This document shows, in pieces, positions 27,561 through 37,320 of a DNA stretch of 64,000 bases. Origin of the DNA: Algibacillus agarilyticus (lineage in GTDB: Bacteria; Pseudomonadota; Gammaproteobacteria; Enterobacterales; Alteromonadaceae); contig NZ_QMED01000001.1 in assembly GCF_003286125.1 (NCBI RefSeq), positions 372,001 through 436,000 of the forward strand, in the 5' to 3' direction. The position numbers and the translations under genes were made by a program. The first letter of the stretch is position 1, and every line of letters starts with the position of its first letter. The notes under the pieces were generated by a model that saw only the letters and a program-made list of their open reading frames with translations, was not told where the DNA came from and searched no databases.

Positions 27561-28910
27561 CTAAACGGGGATCGCAATACCTTGATCACGCATTTTGGCA
27601 ATTTTATAACGCAAAGTACGTGGACTGATCCCTAACTTGTCGGCAACCAAATTACGCTTGCCGTGAAAAGCGACTAAAGTATCGAGAATGATCTGTTGCT
27701 CTTGCTTTTGGATCTCGGCCCCCAAACGTTCAGGCTTGTCGGCTTCAATAGATGATTCAGCAACTGTTTCAATCATAGCGGTATCGGTTTCAAGTAAAAT
27801 ATCATGTTCCGTGATCGTTTCATTATTAGCGAGGATTAAAGCGCGTTGGATCACATTATCTAATTCACGAACATTCCCAGGCCATTTATGCTGTAGCAAC
27901 TTACTACGAGCTTCAGGCGCTAATACATAAACCACTTGTCCGGTTTGAGCACAATGACGCTCAATTAAATTTTCAGCTAACGGTAAAATGTCCATTTTGC
28001 GTTCAGCTAATGGCAACCACGTTAACGGAAAAACATTTAAACGATAATACAGATCTTCTCTAAACTGGCCTTGGATCACCGCTTGTTTTAAATCTCGGTT
28101 ACTCGTTGCGATCACACGCACATCTAACTTAATTGTTTTACTTGATCCTAAGCGTTCAACTTCGCGTTCTTGTAATACACGCAATAATTTAGCTTGAAGA
28201 TTTAAATCCATCTCAGTGATTTCATCAAGTAAAATAGTACCGCCTTGTGCCTGCTCAAACTTACCCGGACACCCTTGTAAAGCCCCCGTAAATGCGCCTT
28301 TTTCATAACCAAATAAAGTTGATTCCAACATGTTTTCAGGAATAGCGGCGCAGTTTATCGCGACAAATGTAGAGTCTGCACGTTCAGATTGACAATGAAT
28401 ATAACGCGCAAGGACTTCTTTACCGGAACCACTCGGGCCATTAATCATCACATTAGCTTCTGATCGTGCCACTTTAGCTGCTAACGCCAATAATTTAATA
28501 CTGGTCTCATCTGCAACAACCGGCGAAAAGCGTTCAGAACTAACCGCTGGCGCATATCGACTAACTAAATTAAGCAAAACTTCAGGCGAAAAGGGCTTAG
28601 ATAAATAATCCGTTGCGCCATCACGCATCGCTTGAACAGCATCATTAATATTGGCAAAAGCCGTCATTAACAATACCGGCATATTAGGTTGATTAGCTTT
28701 AATAGACCGAAGTAATGACAAACCATTTATCCCCGGCATTTGCACATCACTCACCACTATATTGATCGATTCTTCTTTTAATTTGATAAGCGCATCTTCA
28801 CCTGAGCAGGCCTCTACCGCCTCGTACCCAGCCATACCTAAGGTATCAACCACGGCTTCGCGCAAGGCTTGATCATCTTCAACAACTAAAACTTTTGCAT
28901 TATTTTCCAT
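27561..28910 (-). CDS. flrC: Sigma-54-dependent flagellar response regulator FlrC (FleR)
   Basis: FlrC (449 aa) activates class III flagellar promoters. The receiver domain has phosphorylation Asp55 (IVVSDVQMPGING). The AAA+ domain has Walker A GPSGSGKEVLARYIH, the sigma-54 contact loop GAFTGA, and Walker B GGTILLDEITEM. A Fis-type helix-turn-helix (KRNLVADKLGISPRTLRYKIAKM) ends the protein. The frame extends to 28976, but the ATG at 28910 with an AGAGGAT ribosome site gives the normal N-terminus MENNAKVLVVEDD. It lies ten bases beyond the flrB stop. Confidence 0.95.
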   Translation of the reverse strand: MENNAKVLVVEDDQALREAVVDTLGMAGYEAVEACSGEDALIKLKEESINIVVSDVQMPGINGLSLLRSIKANQPNMPVLLMTAFANINDAVQAMRDGATDYLSKPFSPEVLLNLVSRYAPAVSSERFSPVVADETSIKLLALAAKVARSEANVMINGPSGSGKEVLARYIHCQSERADSTFVAINCAAIPENMLESTLFGYEKGAFTGALQGCPGKFEQAQGGTILLDEITEMDLNLQAKLLRVLQEREVERLGSSKTIKLDVRVIATSNRDLKQAVIQGQFREDLYYRLNVFPLTWLPLAERKMDILPLAENLIERHCAQTGQVVYVLAPEARSKLLQHKWPGNVRELDNVIQRALILANNETITEHDILLETDTAMIETVAESSIEADKPERLGAEIQKQEQQIILDTLVAFHGKRNLVADKLGISPRTLRYKIAKMRDQGIAIPV

Positions 28911-28920
28911 GATAAATCCT

Positions 28921-30036
28921 CTAATTTTGGCCTGACACTTGCGCAAGCGTGAACGTATGATTAAGTGTTTCAACAATCGGTAGTTTTAAAATAAATTTAG
29001 CACCCTGACCTGAAGTTGATTCGATCTCGACGCGTCCTTTATGCTGTTCAATAACCGATTTAACGACCGCAAGCCCAAGACCTGTACCTTGCGAACGCGT
29101 AGTATAAAAAGGTTCAAAAATATGTGCGTGATGGGCGGCGTCGATACCAGGGCCATTATCTTGCACGCAGATACACACTTCATTGGGGGAGTTTATATCG
29201 CGACTCGCGCTCAGAGTGATCATGACGCCTTCACCGATGACTTGAATACTGTTGTGAATTAAGTTTTGGATTGCACTCGCCAAAGCGTTTTTATTACCTA
29301 AAATAATAATATCGGGTTCAGGTAATTGCGCTTCTAAACGGCCAGCACATTGAGTCAACATAGCTTCGCTGCCAATTTGTACTTCGCTTAGCAATTGTTG
29401 TAATGATATTTTTTGGGCAACATGATCTTGATCGCCTTTAGCAAACAGCAACATATCGGTTATTTGTTTTTCTAAATCTTGCAATCGAGAAATTAATTTT
29501 TGTTGAAAACTAATGCGAGAATTTGGTTTTAAAGATGAATTACCTAAATTAGCGGCATAAAGCATCGCAGCAGAAAGCGGCGTTCTAATTTGATGGGCTA
29601 ACGTCGCCATCATTTTACCCAATGCTGATAAATGCTTTAATTTAGCCACACGAGATTGTAATAACCGAGTTTCAGTCATATCAGTTAATAACACCAATTG
29701 ACCTGATTCGGGAGATAAATCCGTAGTTTGTAACTTAACTCGACGCCCATCTTTAAGTGAAACTTCATGACCATCGTCAGCTTGTGGCGCAAAAGCACGT
29801 TCAATAATCGTTAACCAGCGCTGACCTTTTAAAGGAGTGCCTAAAAAATCAATCGCGATTTGATTGGCATCTCTCACTAACCCCGACCCATCAATAATAA
29901 CCACACCAGCAGGTAATACTTTTACAAGATGAGTTAAACTGGATGCTTGTGTTCTTAACGATGCAAGTTCACCTTGATAGGCTTCAACAGCCAAATCAAC
30001 AGGGTTCTGTTCCGCATTTAAATTACAATCAAACAT
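28921..30036 (-). CDS. flrB: Flagellar sensor histidine kinase FlrB (FleS)
   Basis: FlrB (371 aa) is the cytoplasmic kinase that phosphorylates FlrC. No membrane segment is present. A PAS-like domain (about residues 45-115, VVIIDGSGLVRDANQIAIDFLG) precedes HisKA with LGKMMATLAHQIRTPLSAAMLYA and an ATPase domain with the N box (NLIHNSIQVIGEG), DNGPGI and GTGLGLAVVKSVI. A TTG at 30057 extends the frame, but the ATG at 30036 has GAGG 11 bases upstream. flrA, usually directly upstream in Vibrio and Shewanella, is absent here. Confidence 0.94.
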   Translation of the reverse strand: MFDCNLNAEQNPVDLAVEAYQGELASLRTQASSLTHLVKVLPAGVVIIDGSGLVRDANQIAIDFLGTPLKGQRWLTIIERAFAPQADDGHEVSLKDGRRVKLQTTDLSPESGQLVLLTDMTETRLLQSRVAKLKHLSALGKMMATLAHQIRTPLSAAMLYAANLGNSSLKPNSRISFQQKLISRLQDLEKQITDMLLFAKGDQDHVAQKISLQQLLSEVQIGSEAMLTQCAGRLEAQLPEPDIIILGNKNALASAIQNLIHNSIQVIGEGVMITLSASRDINSPNEVCICVQDNGPGIDAAHHAHIFEPFYTTRSQGTGLGLAVVKSVIEQHKGRVEIESTSGQGAKFILKLPIVETLNHTFTLAQVSGQN

Positions 30037-30086
30037 ACAAATAAACCTCAGTGTCAATTTACTAACTTATTTAACTAACCTCACAA

Positions 30087-30102
30087 TGCAGTTAACGTGC
30101 CA
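30087..30102 (-). promoter_or_regulatory. Sigma-54 promoter upstream of flrBC
   Basis: On the minus strand this reads TGGCACGTTAACTGCA. It is a perfect -24 box, TGGCACG, and a -12 box CTGC with exact spacing. It lies about 50 bases upstream of the flrB start. This implies class II control by a FlrA/FleQ-type activator that must be encoded elsewhere. The rest of the 326-bp gap to the divergent kinase gene is A+T-rich, and I see nothing else that I can call. Confidence 0.8.
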
Positions 30103-30362
30103 AAAAAAATAAATCATATAAAACAAAAACTTAGATTAAAAAAAATGACCAGTCATAAAAATGACCCACCGATTCAAGCGTAACGTTTTATAGAAATAAG
30201 CATTTATCCTTTTCTTGAATTCAGGTTTCATTGATTTGTAGATGATTCGATTTTTTATTTACGTTGTTGATAAGAAAACGTATTTTTGAGGCTAATTAGC
30301 GATTTTATTATGATCTAGTGCTATAAATAGTAAATACTCAACCCAATTGTGCCTTATATATT

Positions 30363-33125
30363 TTGACGTTTTTCAGACATCCCCTATTCATCATTTTGGT
30401 TTCGTTTGCTTGTTATTTTTGCTTTGCCAAAGTGGGCCTTTTATTTGCTATTCCGCCGGGGTTCGCCAGCGCAATTTGGCCTGCTGCAGGGATCGCTTTA
30501 GCAATCTATTTAAAATGCGGCCCTTATGCTTTACTGGGTGCTTTCATTGGTTCAACACTTGCTAATTTACAAGTTAATTCGATTAATTTATTAACAACCT
30601 CGATGACCGATTGGTTATTACCCTTACTGCTCGCAACAGGCACCCTATTACAACTTATCTTCGCCAAATATTTAGTTTTACGGTTTTTAAATCGTCCTAT
30701 CAAAACAAATAATTTAAAATCGATCCTTTATTTTATTATGCTAATTGGCCCTGTTGCTTGTGTTATTGCGGCAACGATAGGCGCCTCGTCTATCGCATTG
30801 ATCAACGATTTACCTTTTTCGGTGGCCAGTTTTATTGGCTTCACTTGGTGGGTCGGCGACTCTATCGGCACAATATTTTTTGCACCATTAGTCTTGCTAT
30901 TAACAAGTAACACTTTATTTGAGAACAATACTTACCGCTGGAAAATTATCGTTCCATCAACATTATTGTTTATATTAGTTAGCTTTATTTTTTCGCAATC
31001 TAAAACGCAGTTTGAAACAAAAAAATATCAATTATTTGTTGATGATGCCGAGGTTTTTAGTCAAAGGTTTAGTCTTGCTCAACATACCATCGAGCAACAG
31101 CTATATGCTCTCTCAGGGTTATTTTATGCCAGTAACAAGGTATCAAGAGAGGAATTTGCGCACTTTAGCCAAATAATCAACCAAGGTAATGTCAAGCTCA
31201 GAGCGCTAGGTTGGATACCTAAAGTTTTGTCAGAGCAAAAAGAGGCCTTCATAAATCAGGTAAAACAAAGCGGTATAAGCGAATTTACCATAAAAAAATT
31301 AGCCTCAGACGGGCGCTTCACTCATGCACTAGCACAAGATTATTATTTACCGATCACCTACCTAGAACCTCAAAGCATTAACCGCCCCGCTTTAGGATTA
31401 GATGTGAGCTCTCACCCTATCGTACAAAATACCGTTAATTTAGCCATTACAACTGCGGAGCCGAGAATAACGCCACCCATCATGCTAGCTCAACAACAAG
31501 ATAAATATACGGGTGTGGTTATTTATTACCCTTTATACAAAAATAACCAAATACCTATTTCTGTCGAGTCTAAATACAGGAATTTACTCGGGCTTGTTGA
31601 AGCCGTGGTCGAAGTGGATGCCTTGTTACTTTCTCTTTATCATCACGATAAACAGCCTTTATTTAATTTTCAGGTGATAACACACGACTCAAACAACACA
31701 GAAACAAGCGTCTACAACAATGGGTTTTCTTCTAACGCAAACTTTAGTTATACCACGCAAAATACCTGGTTGAATCAGCAATTAACCTTGAGGTTCTCAA
31801 GCGCTCAATCTTTTGAGCAAAGTTCATTAGACTGGGCAAGCTGGTATATCTTAATATTTGGTTGTTTACTGAGTACTTTTGGTATGATTTTCATCATGTT
31901 AGTGACCGGTTTTAGTCGAAAGTTAGAAGAACAAGTCAAGCAAAAAACGTATGAGTTACAAAAAACAAATGTAAAATTACAACAAGCGAATAAAGCAAAA
32001 GACCAATTCATATCAAATATGAGTCATGAATACCGAACCCCGTTAAATGCCGTTGTGGGTTATAGCCAAATAGGCTTAGCACAAACCAAAGATAAAGTAG
32101 CAAAAGGGCATTTTTCGCAAATTATGAATGCATCTGAACATATGTTGAATATTATCAACGATATGCTCGATTTAGCCAAAATGGGCTCTGGACGTATTAA
32201 GCTAAAACCAAAAGAGACAAACCTAGACGACATCATTTATCGTATTAGAGATGAATACGAAATTAAAGCATTGCAAAAATCAGTTAATTTCATTGTCCAT
32301 TACCCCACAACAACATTTCCAACATTCTTGGCCGATGCTTATCGTATTCAGCAAGTTATTGGCCATTTATGCGCCAACGCAATCAAATTTACCAACCAAG
32401 GACAAATAAAAGTTACATTCACATTAGAGCCACAAACTGAAACGGAATGGTTGTTAATATGCAGCGTTAAAGACCAAGGCATTGGTATTGATGAAAAGCA
32501 GTTGCCCACCTTGTTTTCTGTATTTACTCAAGCAGATGAATCTGCGACCCGACAACACGGTGGAACCGGCCTAGGGTTAGCGCTTGTAAAAGAACTCGTC
32601 GATTTGATGAATGGAAAGATTACCGTTAATAGCGAAATCAATCTAGGTTCTGAATTTACAATTAGTTTGCCCTTAGAGACTACAGTAACCTTAAAAACAC
32701 AACCAACTCAACCGACCTCTAACCAACCGACTAACACAGTCGCACTTAGTGAATTATTTGTTTTAATTGTTGAAGATAACGAAATAAATCAAATTATTGC
32801 GCAAGAACAACTGAAATTATTAAACATAAAAAGCGAAATAGCGGCAAATGGTAAAATTGCCTTAGATTACCTAGCCGAGCATACTGTCGATCTTGTTTTA
32901 CTCGATTTACATATGCCGATTATGAATGGTTTTGAAACTGCAGCCGTTTTAAAAGCAGACCCAAGCAAAGCCAATTTACCGCTTATCGCCTTAACAGCGA
33001 GTGTTGCAGAACACGATAGGCTACAAGCGAAAGCGCTTGGCATTGATGTATATTTAACCAAGCCGTTTCAAACAAATGATTTATTAGAAGCAATTAAGCA
33101 CTATATCAAGATAAAGGAAGATTAA
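30363..33125 (+). CDS. MASE1-CHASE hybrid sensor histidine kinase/response regulator
   Basis: This 920-residue membrane hybrid kinase starts with a MASE1-type region of about eight membrane helices (residues 1-215, with PPGFASAIWPAAGIALAIYL). Next is a periplasmic CHASE domain (about 225-430, YLPITYLEPQSINRPALGLDVSSHP), a further membrane helix near 495-515 and a coiled coil. HisKA carries His555 (NMSHEYRTPLNAVVGY), HATPase carries DQGIGIDEKQLP and GGTGLGLALVKELV, and a C-terminal receiver carries Asp848 (LVLLDLHMPIMNG). CHASE domains sense small extracellular ligands; the ligand is unknown. The start is TTG at 30363 with no strong ribosome site, so the true start is uncertain. It is divergent from flrB. 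Confidence 0.85.
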   Translation: MTFFRHPLFIILVSFACYFCFAKVGLLFAIPPGFASAIWPAAGIALAIYLKCGPYALLGAFIGSTLANLQVNSINLLTTSMTDWLLPLLLATGTLLQLIFAKYLVLRFLNRPIKTNNLKSILYFIMLIGPVACVIAATIGASSIALINDLPFSVASFIGFTWWVGDSIGTIFFAPLVLLLTSNTLFENNTYRWKIIVPSTLLFILVSFIFSQSKTQFETKKYQLFVDDAEVFSQRFSLAQHTIEQQLYALSGLFYASNKVSREEFAHFSQIINQGNVKLRALGWIPKVLSEQKEAFINQVKQSGISEFTIKKLASDGRFTHALAQDYYLPITYLEPQSINRPALGLDVSSHPIVQNTVNLAITTAEPRITPPIMLAQQQDKYTGVVIYYPLYKNNQIPISVESKYRNLLGLVEAVVEVDALLLSLYHHDKQPLFNFQVITHDSNNTETSVYNNGFSSNANFSYTTQNTWLNQQLTLRFSSAQSFEQSSLDWASWYILIFGCLLSTFGMIFIMLVTGFSRKLEEQVKQKTYELQKTNVKLQQANKAKDQFISNMSHEYRTPLNAVVGYSQIGLAQTKDKVAKGHFSQIMNASEHMLNIINDMLDLAKMGSGRIKLKPKETNLDDIIYRIRDEYEIKALQKSVNFIVHYPTTTFPTFLADAYRIQQVIGHLCANAIKFTNQGQIKVTFTLEPQTETEWLLICSVKDQGIGIDEKQLPTLFSVFTQADESATRQHGGTGLGLALVKELVDLMNGKITVNSEINLGSEFTISLPLETTVTLKTQPTQPTSNQPTNTVALSELFVLIVEDNEINQIIAQEQLKLLNIKSEIAANGKIALDYLAEHTVDLVLLDLHMPIMNGFETAAVLKADPSKANLPLIALTASVAEHDRLQAKALGIDVYLTKPFQTNDLLEAIKHYIKIKED

Positions 33126-33155
33126 TAAAGATTAATAAAGATTAATAAAAATTAA
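33119..33155 (+). repeat. Short tandem repeat over the kinase stop codon
   Basis: The 10-bp unit ATTAATAAAG is repeated about 3.5 times (33121-33155). The first unit contains the TAA stop of the hybrid kinase gene. Loss or gain of units would leave the protein unchanged. Confidence 0.75.
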
Positions 33156-33262
33156 CAAAATAACGCTGCTGAACTAAAAAAGTTATTAGTTCAGCAAAAA
33201 ATAAAGGTAAGACACAATAAACCTGTAACAAACGTATCGCGTTTTACCTTTAGCAAACAGAA

Positions 33263-33634
<372 letters not shown>

Positions 33635-33802
33635 TTATTATTTTCATTAGCATGCGTTAATAACGCGTTAAAATAAAGTGTTATTTTTCAATATAAGAAC
33701 AGTCTATATTGCTTATAAACAATAATAGTCAACTTATTATCGTTTAACGTCAAAAAATTCTATATTATTAAAAATAATTACTCTAACAGAAGATAGTTAA
33801 TC

Positions 33803-34636
33803 ATGATGGATCAAGCATATATTGTAGAACAGATGAAAGTTAAACCGCAGATTGATACCCAATTTGAAATTGCACGTCGAGTGAGTTTTATCAAAACACA
33901 ACTTCTAGCGGCTAAACAAAAAAATTTAGTGTTAGGTATTAGCGGTGGCATCGACTCTTCAACGCTTGGTCGTTTAGCACAACTCGCCATTGATGAACTC
34001 AACACAGAAAATACAGGCGAGTATCAATTTATTGCCGTTAGATTACCTTATGATGTGCAAGCAGATGAAGATGACGCACAAATGGCCTTAAGCTTTATTC
34101 AACCTTCAAAATCATTATCCGTTAATGTAAAACCGGGGGCCGATAGTATTCATGCTGAAACCTTAGCTAAAATGCAAAGCGCCGGTTTAAAGCCCGAATC
34201 TGAAACGACGATAGACTTTGTTAAAGGTAACGTAAAAGCCCGCACGCGTATGGTGATCCAATATGAAATTGCCGGCCTTGTCGGCGGGCTCGTTTTAGGT
34301 ACCGACCATTCCGCAGAAAACATCACCGGTTTTTATACTAAGTACGGTGACGGTGCTTGTGATTTAGCGCCTTTATTCGGCTTAAACAAACGTCAAGTAA
34401 GAGAAATAGCACAAGCATTAGGCGCGCCAGACAAACTCGTATTTAAAGCACCAACCGCCGATTTAGAAGAATTAGCGCCACAAAAAGAAGATGAAGCCGC
34501 ACTCGGGATCACCTATGATCAAATTGATGATTTTCTTGAAGGTAAGCCAGTTTCACCTGAAATTGCGACGAAACTTATCACTATATTTGAGCGAACAGAA
34601 CATAAACGTCAAGCCATTCCAACTATTTATGATTGA
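33803..34636 (+). CDS. nadE: Ammonia-dependent NAD(+) synthetase NadE
   Basis: NadE (277 aa) adenylates and amidates deamido-NAD to NAD in the last step of NAD synthesis. The PP-loop reads [21 protein letters not shown] (about residues 42-62). [49 protein letters not shown] and the [10 protein letters not shown] region are typical of the short E. coli-type enzyme, which lacks a glutaminase domain. Two adjacent ATGs open the frame; either could be used. A strong hairpin follows. Confidence 0.96.
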   Translation: MMDQAYIVEQMKVKPQIDTQFEIARRVSFIKTQLLAAKQKNLVLGISGGIDSSTLGRLAQLAIDELNTENTGEYQFIAVRLPYDVQADEDDAQMALSFIQPSKSLSVNVKPGADSIHAETLAKMQSAGLKPESETTIDFVKGNVKARTRMVIQYEIAGLVGGLVLGTDHSAENITGFYTKYGDGACDLAPLFGLNKRQVREIAQALGAPDKLVFKAPTADLEELAPQKEDEAALGITYDQIDDFLEGKPVSPEIATKLITIFERTEHKRQAIPTIYD

Positions 34637-34659
34637 TAGCTAAACTGGCTATAAATCAT

Positions 34660-34700
34660 AAAAGATAGAATAGGCTTATCATCTGCCTATTCTATCTTTT
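34660..34700 (+). terminator. Strong hairpin terminator after nadE
   Basis: A perfect 16-bp stem, AAAAGATAGAATAGGC (34660-34675) with GCCTATTCTATCTTTT (34685-34700), encloses a nine-base loop. The right arm ends in TTTT. Confidence 0.75.
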
Positions 34701-34830
34701 AGTGATGAGCGTCTAATTTCTTATCTTGAACCCACATTATACGCCCAACCACTACCCCTTAAAATAAAACTAGAATTTAAGTTAAATAAAGCTACAGTTA
34801 CAGGTATATGGATTAACATGAGTTATTAGG

Positions 34831-35409
34831 ATGATAACCAAAGGTTTTACTTTACTCGAGTTTTTAATTGTTGCGATATTAGTGATTATCCTAATGACCT
34901 TAACAGCACCAACAATGACAAATTTAAGGCTTACCTATAATGTAAAAGCCGTTATGGAACGCTTACATAAAGACCTCGTCTTTAGTCGCCACAGCGCCAT
35001 TAATCAACAAAGCAGGATCACTTTTTGCCCATTAAACACAGCTAAAAAATGCCAAGGCAATTGGCAACAAGGCTATTCAATATTTATCGATAAATATCCA
35101 TTAAATGAATATGATGAAAAAACGGATACGCTATTACTAAAATCACAATTAGAGAACCTTGAAGGACGATTAATATTCACCGGTGGGAAAGTGCTAATAT
35201 TTGATAGTGCAGGTATGCTTGATTCAGCCAGTGGCACTTTTCAATATTGCCATAATCAAGATAAAACAGCGCATTATACCAAGGCATTAATTATTAACCT
35301 AAATGGTAGAATACGAAAAAGCCAAGACATTGATCACGATGGGATTGATGAAAAAAATTACTACGATAAAAATTCAGATTTATCCTGCGTCCCCCGAGCT
35401 AAAGCTTAA
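34831..35409 (+). CDS. fimT: FimT/GspH-like type IV pseudopilin
   Basis: This 192-residue protein has a class III prepilin signal: short basic leader MITKG, cleavage before FTLLE (Glu+5 present), then the hydrophobic helix FLIVAILVIILMTLTAPTMTNL. RLHKDLVFSRHSAINQQSRITFCPL matches FimT/GspH proteins. The C-terminal half contains cysteine pairs. It stands alone, about 26 kb from the pilVWXE minor-pilin operon at the right end of the window. The specific name FimT is an inference from the N-terminal half. Confidence 0.8.
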   Translation: MITKGFTLLEFLIVAILVIILMTLTAPTMTNLRLTYNVKAVMERLHKDLVFSRHSAINQQSRITFCPLNTAKKCQGNWQQGYSIFIDKYPLNEYDEKTDTLLLKSQLENLEGRLIFTGGKVLIFDSAGMLDSASGTFQYCHNQDKTAHYTKALIINLNGRIRKSQDIDHDGIDEKNYYDKNSDLSCVPRAKA

Positions 35410-35427
35410 TTAATCATCCAGCATAAT

Positions 35428-36159
35428 TTAAGCTTTATTTTTGTTATATTCAAAGAGCGAATATCCATCTTCATCTAACTCTAAAATACTGCCTTGATCA
35501 TACCAATCCCCTAACACAATCCGAGTTCCTCTATTGGTCGCTCTAGCATGATTGTGAATACGAGGCCGATGGGTGTGACCATGGATAAGTAAATCGACTT
35601 GCCAATCATCCATACATTTAGCGACCGCTTGCGTATTAACATCAAGAATAGACATTTGAACCTGACTTTGTTTTTGTTGGCTTTCTTGACGTAATTTTTG
35701 CGCAATTTTATGGCGAGTGCGCAAAGGCAGGTGTCGTAAAACAAATAAAACAATCGGATTGCGAATGATCCGTCTAAACTTTTGATAACTCACATCATCA
35801 GTACACAAAATGTCACCATGCATGAGTAATATCCGTTGCTGATATAACTTAACAATACTCGGATCGCTTAATAACGTCATGCCACAAGCTTTACAAAAAC
35901 GTTTGCCAATCGCAAAGTCGCGATTACCCACCATAAAATAAATCGCAATACCGTCATCAGACACCTTTTTCAAAGCTTGTTTAATCGGGAGCAACCAAGT
36001 TGAAGGGTCATCATCACCAATCCAGTAATCAAAAAAGTCGCCTAAAATATATAAGGTATCGGTTTTCGGGTTAAGCGAGGTTAAAAAATCAACAAACATT
36101 GCCGTGATGTCTGGACGGTTTTCTGATAAATGCAGATCAGAAATAAAATAGTAAGACAT
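35428..36159 (-). CDS. lpxH: UDP-2,3-diacylglucosamine hydrolase LpxH
   Basis: LpxH (243 aa) cleaves UDP-2,3-diacylglucosamine to lipid X in lipid A synthesis. The metallophosphoesterase motifs are all present: ISDLHLSE, ILGDFFDYWIGDD, MVGNRDF, LMHGDILCTDD and IHGHTHRP. It sits near ppiB and cysS as in many gammaproteobacteria. An R2 repeat copy starts four bases upstream of its ATG and must contain or displace its promoter. Confidence 0.96.
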   Translation of the reverse strand: MSYYFISDLHLSENRPDITAMFVDFLTSLNPKTDTLYILGDFFDYWIGDDDPSTWLLPIKQALKKVSDDGIAIYFMVGNRDFAIGKRFCKACGMTLLSDPSIVKLYQQRILLMHGDILCTDDVSYQKFRRIIRNPIVLFVLRHLPLRTRHKIAQKLRQESQQKQSQVQMSILDVNTQAVAKCMDDWQVDLLIHGHTHRPRIHNHARATNRGTRIVLGDWYDQGSILELDEDGYSLFEYNKNKA

Positions 36160-36163
36160 AGTT

Positions 36164-36484
36164 ATACCAATCCGTAATAATAATTGCCCACTCAGCGAGC
36201 GTTTAAATGCGCTTAATCAAGGCGCTTGAATGAAAGAATAGCGGTGCTCTTTTGAGTTCGAGCAACACAGAGTAAGCGTATTTAAAACTCGCCTGAAAGG
36301 AATGCCCCAGCGGCTTTTGACCTGCGTTATCGGTATTTGACCATTCCTACACAAAAATGTCTGGAACATTTTTGAACAGCTTTGCTGGCTTTAGCGAAAG
36401 GCAGGATGCCTGAAGTACACCGACGCCTTGTTCAAAAACCGCTGGATGCATTTTGAGAGATCACTTATTAATATGAATTGGTAT
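36164..36484 (+). repeat. Interspersed repeat family R2, copy 2 (321 bp, intact ends)
   Basis: The left end ATACCAATCCGTAATAATAA and the right end (minus-strand reading ATACCAATTCATATTAATAA) are terminal inverted repeats. The interior matches 85-400 closely in the same orientation. It lies four bases in front of the lpxH start codon and fills most of the 499-bp gap between lpxH and ppiB. The remainder of that gap holds the ppiB terminator and nothing else recognisable. Confidence 0.85.
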
Positions 36485-36589
36485 TAAATTCTATGAGGGC
36501 TTTTTAATGAATAATATGGAAATGGGTATCAGGATGAAACAAAATACAGCATAAACACATTCATTAATTGACCAAATGAAACATTCAAA

Positions 36590-36620
36590 ACAAAAAGAGT
36601 AAGCACTAAGCTTACTCTTT
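36590..36620 (-). terminator. Terminator downstream of ppiB
   Basis: AAAGAGTAAGC (36594-36604) pairs perfectly with GCTTACTCTTT (36610-36620) around a five-base loop. On the minus strand the stem is followed by TTTGTTTT, which fits intrinsic termination of ppiB. Confidence 0.8.
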
Positions 36621-36658
36621 AAACATAATAAAAAGTGACGCTCAAAATGAGCTGATAG

Positions 36659-37153
36659 TTATTCTGCTACCGTTACTTTTTCAACAATAATATCTTCAAC
36701 CGGAACATCTTGATGATAACCAGCGTTACCCGTTTTAACTTGTTCCATTTTTTGTACGATATCTAAACCTGCAGTTACTTTACCAAATACCGCGTAACCC
36801 CAGCCATCTTGTGTTTCAGAGCGGAAGTTCAAGAACGCATTATCAGCAACATTAATAAAGAATTGCGCACTCGCTGAATGAGGTTCCATTGTGCGAGCCA
36901 TGGCCAACGTACCGATTTCATTTTTTAAACCGTTGTTAGCTTCATTTTTAATTGGGTCACGCGTTGTTTTTTCTGCCATGCCCACTTCCATGCCACCGCC
37001 TTGGATCATAAATCCTTTAATAACACGGTGAAAAATAGTGCCTTCATAATAGCCTTCTTGACAATATTGTAAGAAGTTTTTAGCTGAAACAGGTGCATTA
37101 TCAAAATCAAGTTCAATTTGAATATCGCCCATATTAGTAGAGAAAGTAATCAT
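36659..37153 (-). CDS. ppiB: Peptidyl-prolyl cis-trans isomerase B (cyclophilin)
   Basis: This 164-residue cytoplasmic cyclophilin has [17 protein letters not shown] with the catalytic Arg, [18 protein letters not shown], and [19 protein letters not shown]. The open frame extends to 37234, but those 27 extra residues do not resemble a signal peptide with a cleavage site; the ATG at 37153 ([16 protein letters not shown]) matches the family start. It is divergent from cysS, the usual arrangement in this group. Confidence 0.95.
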   Translation of the reverse strand: MITFSTNMGDIQIELDFDNAPVSAKNFLQYCQEGYYEGTIFHRVIKGFMIQGGGMEVGMAEKTTRDPIKNEANNGLKNEIGTLAMARTMEPHSASAQFFINVADNAFLNFRSETQDGWGYAVFGKVTAGLDIVQKMEQVKTGNAGYHQDVPVEDIIVEKVTVAE

Positions 37154-37320
37154 CGTTATAATCCGTATTAAATTTAAGGCCGTTATTCTATACCCAAAAC
37201 CATTAAAATTGTATGCCACAGCCAGAAAAAACATATTAAGGCCTTAGAAAGGCCATGACGTAAGTTTTGTGAATTGTTATACTCGCGGCGATTAAAATTA
37301 GCTAAAGCAGAGACTTTTAT

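Noticed and set aside
28911-28976. Upstream extension of flrC overlapping flrB by 56 bases
   Set aside because: The extra 22 residues do not look like a receiver-domain start, and a good ribosome site precedes the internal ATG at 28910.
33167-33196. Hairpin TGCTGAACTAA / TTAGTTCAGCA between the hybrid kinase and glnB as a terminator
   Set aside because: The stem is perfect, but the plus strand is followed by an A-run and the minus strand lacks a good T-run. It may still act as a 3' hairpin, but I cannot assign it to either gene.
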